Of a stretch of 10,067 nt of DNA, positions 5,068-10,067 are shown piece after piece (position 1 is the first letter of the stretch; each line of letters starts with the position of its first letter). Below the pieces are notes generated by a model. That model was not told the DNA's origin. It made no database searches and saw only the letters and a program-made list of their open reading frames with translations. The position numbers and the translations under genes were made by a program. Origin of the DNA: Lentisphaeria bacterium (GTDB taxonomy: Bacteria > Verrucomicrobiota > Lentisphaeria > Victivallales > UBA1829); assembly GCA_017623265.1 (NCBI GenBank), contig JAGAPM010000254.1, positions 1 to 10,067 of the forward strand. The letters are read 5' to 3'.

Positions 5068-6615
5068 ATGAGACATATTACCATATTTTTTCTCTTGCTG
5101 TTCCTGCTGATCCCCCTCCGGTCCGCTGAAGTACAGAAAGGAACCTGGAGCGTAACCGGCGGGAAAGATTCGGTTACGGTCACCCTGACAGTTCACGCCC
5201 CCTATCAGGGGATGGCAGACGGGATCAGCGTCCGGACGGAACCGGAACTGAAGGTGACTGAAAGCCCGGTTGCGAAAGAAGGCTATCTCATGCCGGGGCA
5301 GCATCAATGGATCTTCACAGGGCAGCCCCCCTCCTTCCCGTTGACCATCACGGCAGATGCTCAATACTGCGATAACAACGGCACCTGTTTTCTGCCGGAC
5401 AGCACGCTGAAGCTCGGCTCGTTTCAAACTGAAAATGACTGGCAGAACGGTATCTTCACGCCCGCTGACGGCGTAAGTTTCTCTCCGCAATCGAAACCGG
5501 AACGCACGGCAGAAACGGCAGTCCCCGCCTACCGGATCACCGGACGGGCTGTGGGGTATATGAATCCGGAGGAGATGGCTGCTTTTCTCCGGGGCGAACC
5601 GGAAAAAAGTCTGTTTGATCTGGATGGAAAGGGAATTTTCCTGACGCTGCTGCTGGTTCTGCTGGGCGGATTGGCGCTGAACCTGACGCCTTGCGTACTG
5701 CCATTGATCCCGGTGAATCTGGCGATCATCGGCGCCGGCATGAACTCGGATCGCTCCAGATTCGACCGTATTCTGCGGGGAGTGGTGTACGGTCTTGGCA
5801 TCACCGTGGCGTACGGTCTGCTCGGCGTGATTGCCGTTCTGACCGGGTCCGCATTCGGCGGTTTTGCCGGCAGCTGGATTTTCAACGGGATCGCCGCACT
5901 GATCTTTGCGTTTCTTGCCCTTGCCATGTTCGGATTTTTCAATTTCGATCTTTCCCGCTTCGGCGCTTCGATCCAACTTTCCGGCGCAAAATACGCAGGA
6001 ATCTTTCTGCTGGGGGCAGTCTCTGCCACGCTGGCAGGTGCATGCGTTGCGCCGGTCCTTACCGCCGTGCTGATCCGGTCCGCAACCCTCTATGCGGAAG
6101 GGAATCATGCCGGACTGCTTCTGCCGTTCCTGTTGGGGCTGGGCATGGCTCTTCCGTGGCCTTTCGCGGCGGCGGGCATGGCGCTTTTCCCGAAACCGGG
6201 AGCATGGATGGTCCGGGTGAAACAGATCCTCGGCGTTCTGATTCTGCTGCTGGCAGCTTATTACGGGGTACTGGCGTACAATCTGGCAGTCAATCATTTC
6301 CGTTCGGGACCGGAGACAGAACAGCTTGCCGGTGATTCTCCTGCGGTTCAGGAGATCGGCTCCGCCCTGAAACAGGCGAAGCTGGAGAACAAGCTCGTTC
6401 TGCTGGATTTCTGGGCAACATGGTGCAAGAACTGTACCGCCCTCGAACACAATACCTTCCCCGATCCGGAAGTACAAACGATCCTGAAAAAAGATTACAT
6501 CCTCGTGCGGGTCCAGGCGGAAGATGCGGGCGATCCCGCAACAAAAGCGCTGTTGGAACAGTATCAGGTGACCGGTCTGCCCACTCTCCTGATCCTCTCA
6601 CCCGGAGAAAATTGA
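5068..6615 (+). CDS. dsbD: Thiol:disulfide interchange protein DsbD, shortened
   Basis: This membrane protein would carry electrons from cytoplasmic thioredoxin to periplasmic disulfide carriers. The 515-residue product has a signal peptide (about 1-20, ending RSA), a periplasmic DsbD-alpha-type domain with the cysteine pair YCDNNGTC (Cys101, Cys107), and a membrane domain with the two partner cysteines in NLTPCVLP (Cys209) and AGACVAP (Cys326). A thioredoxin domain with WATWCKNC (Cys453, Cys456) and the cis-Pro motif GLPT follows. All six catalytic cysteines are present. Two things are short compared with E. coli DsbD. I count six membrane spans (CcdA-like) because the two after PKPGAW...YYGV are absent, and the protein stops at SPGEN, before the last strands and helix of the thioredoxin fold. 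The start at 5068 follows GGAGG (5058-5062); a GTG at 4990 lies inside the promoter. Confidence 0.9.
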   Translation: MRHITIFFLLLFLLIPLRSAEVQKGTWSVTGGKDSVTVTLTVHAPYQGMADGISVRTEPELKVTESPVAKEGYLMPGQHQWIFTGQPPSFPLTITADAQYCDNNGTCFLPDSTLKLGSFQTENDWQNGIFTPADGVSFSPQSKPERTAETAVPAYRITGRAVGYMNPEEMAAFLRGEPEKSLFDLDGKGIFLTLLLVLLGGLALNLTPCVLPLIPVNLAIIGAGMNSDRSRFDRILRGVVYGLGITVAYGLLGVIAVLTGSAFGGFAGSWIFNGIAALIFAFLALAMFGFFNFDLSRFGASIQLSGAKYAGIFLLGAVSATLAGACVAPVLTAVLIRSATLYAEGNHAGLLLPFLLGLGMALPWPFAAAGMALFPKPGAWMVRVKQILGVLILLLAAYYGVLAYNLAVNHFRSGPETEQLAGDSPAVQEIGSALKQAKLENKLVLLDFWATWCKNCTALEHNTFPDPEVQTILKKDYILVRVQAEDAGDPATKALLEQYQVTGLPTLLILSPGEN

Positions 6616-6624
6616 TTTTTTCTC

Positions 6625-6652
6625 TTGATTTTCAGGGGATCTGTGCTAACTT
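6625..6652 (+). promoter_or_regulatory. Promoter of the ROK kinase - Ppx unit
   Basis: TTGATT (6625-6630), a 16-base spacer and TAACTT (6647-6652) preceded by TGC (an extended -10) lie just after the dsbD stop codon. The predicted leader is about 38 bases. No hairpin terminator for dsbD is visible in the 81-base gap, so read-through from dsbD is also possible. Confidence 0.5.
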
Positions 6653-6696
6653 ATGCTGATGTTTCAACCACACAACAGCAAGGAGAACCCGCACCT

Positions 6697-7671
6697 ATGA
6701 ATGAATACGCTCTCGGAATCGACCTCGGCGGCACAAAAATCTATGCTGTTGTGGCAGACAGCTCGTACAAGATCATCTCCGATGCAAAGATGAACACCCC
6801 CTCCGGTGCCACGCCGGATGAACTGGCGGAAGCGATCGTTGCCATCGGAAAAAAAGCACTGGAGCCCCTGAACCTGACTTTCGATCAGCTGGACGGGATC
6901 GGCGTTGCGATTCCTGCGCCGGTGGATCCGGTAACGGGGGATTGCCTTCATGCAACCAATCTGGGGATCCGCAATTTTTCCATGAAGGAAAAGCTCCGGG
7001 AGCTGACCGGACGGGAAGTATATCTGGGCAACGACGGCAGTCTCGGGATCCTGGCGGAATATCACTGCGGTGCCGCCCGTGGCTACAACACGGTCATCGG
7101 TTACTACATCGGTACCGGTCTCGGCGGCGGGATCATTACGGATGGACGCCTGCACACCGGAAACGCCGGACTTGCCGGAGAATTCGGACATGCGATCATC
7201 AAGTACAACGGCCGCCGTTGCGGATGCGGTCACAAAGGCTGCGCCGAGGCTTATTGCAGCAAGACGGCATTTGTAAAGGCGCTGCGGAAAAAAGTTTTCA
7301 AGAAGGGACAGCCAACGTTGCTCCCGCCGGATAAATTCGATGCAAAGAGCAAAAATATCAAGAGCCGTCATCTGGCAAAAGCATACCGGGCGGGCGATGA
7401 AACGGTCCGTGCGGTGATCGATAAAGGTTCGGTCATGCTGGGTGTCGCAGCCGCCTCCGCTTCCGCCATTGTGGCGCCGGACTGCATCATCCTCGGCGGC
7501 GGCATGATCGATGCGCTGGGGGAAGAGATTTTCACCGTGTTCAAACAGAGTTTTGCGGATCATCTTTTCGGACTGGATCCGGAGAAAATCGAACTGCGGA
7601 TCACGGATCTGGGCGATCCTGCCGTGGCGCTGGGTGCCACCGTGCTTGCCCGTCTGCGCGGAAACGTATAA
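6697..7671 (+). CDS. ROK-family sugar kinase (glucokinase-like)
   Basis: This 324-residue cytoplasmic ATP-dependent sugar kinase of the ROK family most likely phosphorylates glucose or a related hexose. The motifs are complete: the phosphate loop DLGGTK at residues 9-14, the catalytic Asp113 in GNDG, the second ATP motif GTGLGGG at 139-145, the substrate-binding GEFGH at 161-165, and the ROK zinc site formed by His165 with CGCGHKGC (Cys175, Cys177, Cys182) followed by AEAY. The adenosine motif ILGGGM lies near 265-270. There is no N-terminal helix-turn-helix, so it is a kinase and not a ROK repressor. The ATG at 6697 has AAGGAG at 6680-6685, eleven bases upstream, slightly far. An in-frame ATG at 6625 lies in the promoter. 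The downstream gene starts 12 bases after the stop, with its AGGAGG overlapping this stop codon, so the two are co-transcribed. The exact sugar is not decidable. Confidence 0.92.
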   Translation: MNEYALGIDLGGTKIYAVVADSSYKIISDAKMNTPSGATPDELAEAIVAIGKKALEPLNLTFDQLDGIGVAIPAPVDPVTGDCLHATNLGIRNFSMKEKLRELTGREVYLGNDGSLGILAEYHCGAARGYNTVIGYYIGTGLGGGIITDGRLHTGNAGLAGEFGHAIIKYNGRRCGCGHKGCAEAYCSKTAFVKALRKKVFKKGQPTLLPPDKFDAKSKNIKSRHLAKAYRAGDETVRAVIDKGSVMLGVAAASASAIVAPDCIILGGGMIDALGEEIFTVFKQSFADHLFGLDPEKIELRITDLGDPAVALGATVLARLRGNV

Positions 7672-7683
7672 GGAGGAATCGCC

Positions 7684-9207
7684 ATGGCTCAGAAACTGCT
7701 GCTCGGAACCATTGACCTGGGAGCCCATTTCTGCCGTCTCCTGCTGGCGGAATGCAATCAGAAAACAAAAGAAACAGAAATTCTGGAAGACTTGAGCGTT
7801 TCCGTGCCGTTGGGATCGGACGTTTTCCGGCATGGGAAAATCTCGGAATCTTCCATCCGGATGCTCTGCGGGATCTTTTCCAACTACAAGAAAAAACTGG
7901 ATGAATACGGCGTCAAAAACTGCCGTGCCATCGCCACGAGTGCGGTCCGCGAGGCGGGCAATGCGGATATTCTCATCGAACGGATCCGCCGCGCCACCGG
8001 GCTCACACTGACTATTTTTGAGGGGGCGGACGAAGCACGGCTGGACTATCTGACGCTGGTGGATGTGATGCCTTCCTCCTTCAATCTTTATAAAAAGACA
8101 GCACTGATTGCGGACATCGGCACCGGCGCCTGCCAGATCTCATCCTACAAAGGCGGCTCCTTCTGCTTCACGGAAACGGTCAAGCTGGGTACCTTGCGGG
8201 TGCTGGACCAGATGCCGGGGGTCATGTCCGCCGAAGGGATCCGCCGTTTCCTCACGCCGGTCATCGACAAGACCTTTACCGAGATGCGCCAGATCTCTCC
8301 GGAAGTCCGCTCCCCCCTGCTCTTTGCCATGGGATCAAGCGTCCGGGCGCTGATGCAGATTTTTGCAGATAAACCCGGCAACAAGGGACAGATCTGCAAA
8401 CTGAGCCGGAAAGATTATGAAACCGGTATGGCGGAACTGCTTTCCCTCAGTCTGGAAAATATTACAGACCGCTACGGGATCCCATCGGCGCTGGCGGAAG
8501 CGGTGATCCCCTGTTCCATCATCATCGACAACCTGTTCCGGATCTCCGGCGCCACCACCCTCATTGTGCCGAAAGTCACCATGAAAGAGGCTCTGCTGCG
8601 GGACTTTATGCAGGTCCTGTTCCACTCGGAAGATATTTTTGCCCGTCAGACCGAAGCCATGGTCCAGCGGACCGCAGAAAAATACCGTTCGGATAAGGAT
8701 TACACCCGGCGGACAGCGCTTTTTGCAGATAAACTTTTCATTCAACTGCAAAATCTCCATGGATGCCCGAAGCGGGCGGCGCTGCTGTTGCGGATCGCCG
8801 CGTGGCTGCACAAAACCGGACTTTTCATCAACAATCAGAGTTATCACAAGCACTCGTATTACATCATCAATTCCACGGAGATCCCCGGCATTTCCCAGGA
8901 GGAACGGACCATCGCCGCGCTGACGGCACGGTTCCACCGGAAGTCGCCGCCGGACAAGTATCATGCGGAATTTATGTCGATCCCGAAAGAAGACCAGTCC
9001 ACGGTCCGGAAACTTGCCGCGCTCCTGCGGATCGCCTGCGGGCTTGCTGAAACCTGCCGATCTGTCACTCAGTTCCGGATCGATTTGGAACCGGACCGGG
9101 TGGTGCTGACCCCGGCGCCCGAACTGCGGATGACCGGCTTCGCCATCCCCGAACAGGACGTGGAATTTTTCCATCAGGTCTTCGCCGTCCCCCTGCTGGT
9201 GAAGTAA
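7684..9207 (+). CDS. Ppx/GppA-type phosphatase (exopolyphosphatase-like)
   Basis: This 507-residue protein of the exopolyphosphatase/guanosine pentaphosphate phosphatase family has an N-terminal actin-like ASKHA domain and a C-terminal HD-like domain. Seen: the strand motif TIDLGAHFCRLLL at residues 9-21, ATSAVREAGN at 84-93 (strong family signature), the catalytic-type Glu117 in DEARL, DIGTGA at 144-149, and the C-terminal segments LHKTGLFIN (375-383), HKHSYYII (388-395) and RFHRK (416-420). The last three align by eye with the end of E. coli Ppx. Two loops are unusual: family members normally have DxGSNS and DxGGGS at the phosphate sites, and here they are DLGAHF and DIGTGA. Its usual role is removing terminal phosphate from polyphosphate or pppGpp; with altered loops the activity may differ. 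AGGAGG at 7671-7676 precedes the ATG. It is the second gene of the ROK kinase unit. Confidence 0.88.
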   Translation: MAQKLLLGTIDLGAHFCRLLLAECNQKTKETEILEDLSVSVPLGSDVFRHGKISESSIRMLCGIFSNYKKKLDEYGVKNCRAIATSAVREAGNADILIERIRRATGLTLTIFEGADEARLDYLTLVDVMPSSFNLYKKTALIADIGTGACQISSYKGGSFCFTETVKLGTLRVLDQMPGVMSAEGIRRFLTPVIDKTFTEMRQISPEVRSPLLFAMGSSVRALMQIFADKPGNKGQICKLSRKDYETGMAELLSLSLENITDRYGIPSALAEAVIPCSIIIDNLFRISGATTLIVPKVTMKEALLRDFMQVLFHSEDIFARQTEAMVQRTAEKYRSDKDYTRRTALFADKLFIQLQNLHGCPKRAALLLRIAAWLHKTGLFINNQSYHKHSYYIINSTEIPGISQEERTIAALTARFHRKSPPDKYHAEFMSIPKEDQSTVRKLAALLRIACGLAETCRSVTQFRIDLEPDRVVLTPAPELRMTGFAIPEQDVEFFHQVFAVPLLVK

Positions 9208-9250
9208 AACGGAAATTTCAACAAAAGACTGAATTTTTCCGACGCAGCGC

Positions 9251-10067
9251 TTACGCTTTTTTTGCGTTGAAGTCTGCCTGAACAGCGTTGCGGAAGTCGG
9301 GTTCGGTGTAATATTTCACGCAGAGCTGCGCCATCACCTGAGCCGTTCTGACCGCCTGATCGAAGGCGTATTCCGTACCAGCCGCCTCCCGGAACTCCAC
9401 AGTATGGAGCGGCACGCCGCCGTGACCGCAGATCCCGAAATGCAGGTTTGCACCGGGCATCATCTGGGAGACATCGCCGAAGTCCGTACTTGCCCTGCCC
9501 TCGGTCCCGTTGGCGCGGATGACCGGTTCGCCCATGCTTTCCAAAATGTCGGCATAGGCGGTGTTGAGGGGGGCATTGACCAGACAGGGATCGTATGCGG
9601 AAACAAGATCACAATCGCAAGTGCATCCGGTCTGTTCAGCGGCACCGGCGGCGATGGCACGGAACCGTTTTTCCATCGCCAGAGTGGTCTGTAAGTCTTT
9701 TGCACGCAAGTAGAAGAACGCTTCCGTTTCTGCCGGGATCACATTGGGGGCATCGCCGCCTTTGAGGATGATCCCGTGGACCCGGCTGGCTTCAGGCATC
9801 TGCTGACGCCAGAGACCGATCCCGTTGAAGAAAAGGATCAGGGCGTCCAGTGCGTTGATCCCCAGATGAGGCGCCATGCCTGCGTGGGATGCTTTTCCAT
9901 GAAATTTTACCGAAAAACGGCGAACCGAGTAGGCGCCATCATCGCAGCTGCTCAAGTCGTAGGGATGTCCGATGAGCCCCGCTTCCACGCCATCGAACAC
10001 GCCGGCAGCCTTCATTTTGACCTTACCGCCCAGCTGTTCCTCGCCGGGAGTTCCGAAAAGAGTGATC
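9251..10067 (-). CDS. M20-family amidohydrolase, C-terminal part (5' end outside window)
   Basis: The gene enters from the right edge already in frame, starting at ITLFGTPGEEQLGGK, so its N-terminus and first metal ligands lie outside the window. About 271 residues are visible. They contain the catalytic/metal glutamate pair GEE, the lid-domain motif FHGKASHAGMAPHLG, the segment GGDAPNVIPAETEAFFYLRA typical of M20 dimerisation domains, STDFGDVSQMMPG, and a late LHTVEF. The pattern fits aminoacylase/aminobenzoyl-glutamate hydrolase-type enzymes (AbgB or PM20D2-like) better than M20 dipeptidases such as PepT: a zinc-dependent hydrolysis of an N-acyl or peptide amide bond in the cytoplasm. The substrate is unknown. 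It converges on the Ppx-like gene with a 43-base gap in which I see no convincing hairpin terminator. Confidence 0.88.
   Translation of the reverse strand, partial: ITLFGTPGEEQLGGKVKMKAAGVFDGVEAGLIGHPYDLSSCDDGAYSVRRFSVKFHGKASHAGMAPHLGINALDALILFFNGIGLWRQQMPEASRVHGIILKGGDAPNVIPAETEAFFYLRAKDLQTTLAMEKRFRAIAAGAAEQTGCTCDCDLVSAYDPCLVNAPLNTAYADILESMGEPVIRANGTEGRASTDFGDVSQMMPGANLHFGICGHGGVPLHTVEFREAAGTEYAFDQAVRTAQVMAQLCVKYYTEPDFRNAVQADFNAKKA

Noticed and set aside
4882..6477. Upstream extension of the tyrA frame to 823 codons
   Set aside because: The extension is antisense to dsbD and lacks domain sense. The promoter and Shine-Dalgarno place the tyrA start at 4881.
6664..7833. Minus-strand open frame opposite the ROK kinase
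   Set aside because: It is antisense to a gene with complete ROK motifs and has no motifs of its own.
8335..9174. Minus-strand open frame opposite the Ppx-like gene
   Set aside because: It is an antisense shadow with low-complexity Gly/Arg/Phe/Gln composition.
9208..9250. Terminator between the convergent Ppx-like and M20 genes
   Set aside because: Only short GC-rich partial repeats are seen, with no stable stem followed by T residues.

Overview
The window looks like a bacterial chromosome segment. The genes are housekeeping types with sigma70-like promoters and mostly clear Shine-Dalgarno sites. Intergenic DNA carries short degenerate tandem repeats. Gene content and style would fit the PVC superphylum (for example a gut Lentisphaerota/Victivallales bacterium), but that is an inference from general character and no marker gene here proves it.

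Layout, left to right. (1) 1-315 is gene-free: two short-unit tandem repeat tracts and a near-consensus promoter that drives a FabK/nitronate monooxygenase-type FMN enzyme (316-1341, +). (2) 1342-1472 holds two hairpin terminators, one per strand, between convergent genes. (3) 1473-3498 is an AT-richer accessory patch. It contains a two-gene operon of small unknown single-span membrane proteins, an intact small gene that looks like an orphan immunity protein, the C-terminal remnant of a papain-fold-like polymorphic toxin directly upstream of it, and the C-terminal coiled-coil tail of a large serine recombinase on the opposite strand. The patch ends at the 3' end of a tRNA-Gln(CUG) gene (3499-3572, minus). 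This reads as the worn remains of integrated DNA beside a tRNA. (4) 3667-4881 (minus) holds a four-cysteine zinc-ribbon protein, apparently with a leaderless promoter, and tyrA (prephenate dehydrogenase). (5) 4882-5067 is a divergent promoter region. (6) 5068-9207 (+) holds a DsbD-type thiol:disulfide interchange protein that is short at its C-terminus, then a two-gene unit of a ROK-family sugar kinase and a Ppx/GppA-type protein whose phosphate-binding loops differ from the family pattern. (7) 9251-10067 (minus) is the 3' part of an M20-family amidohydrolase whose start lies outside the window.

The flanking genes are independent core functions: FMN-dependent reduction or oxidation, tyrosine synthesis, periplasmic disulfide reduction, sugar phosphorylation, polyphosphate/ppGpp-type metabolism and amide hydrolysis. 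The most unusual part is 2388-3572, where a toxin/immunity remnant meets a recombinase tail at a sharp junction near 3180 and the recombinase frame runs into the antisense strand of a tRNA. I did not find a complete new defence or mobile system. What is visible is debris of one, with an intact putative immunity gene left behind.
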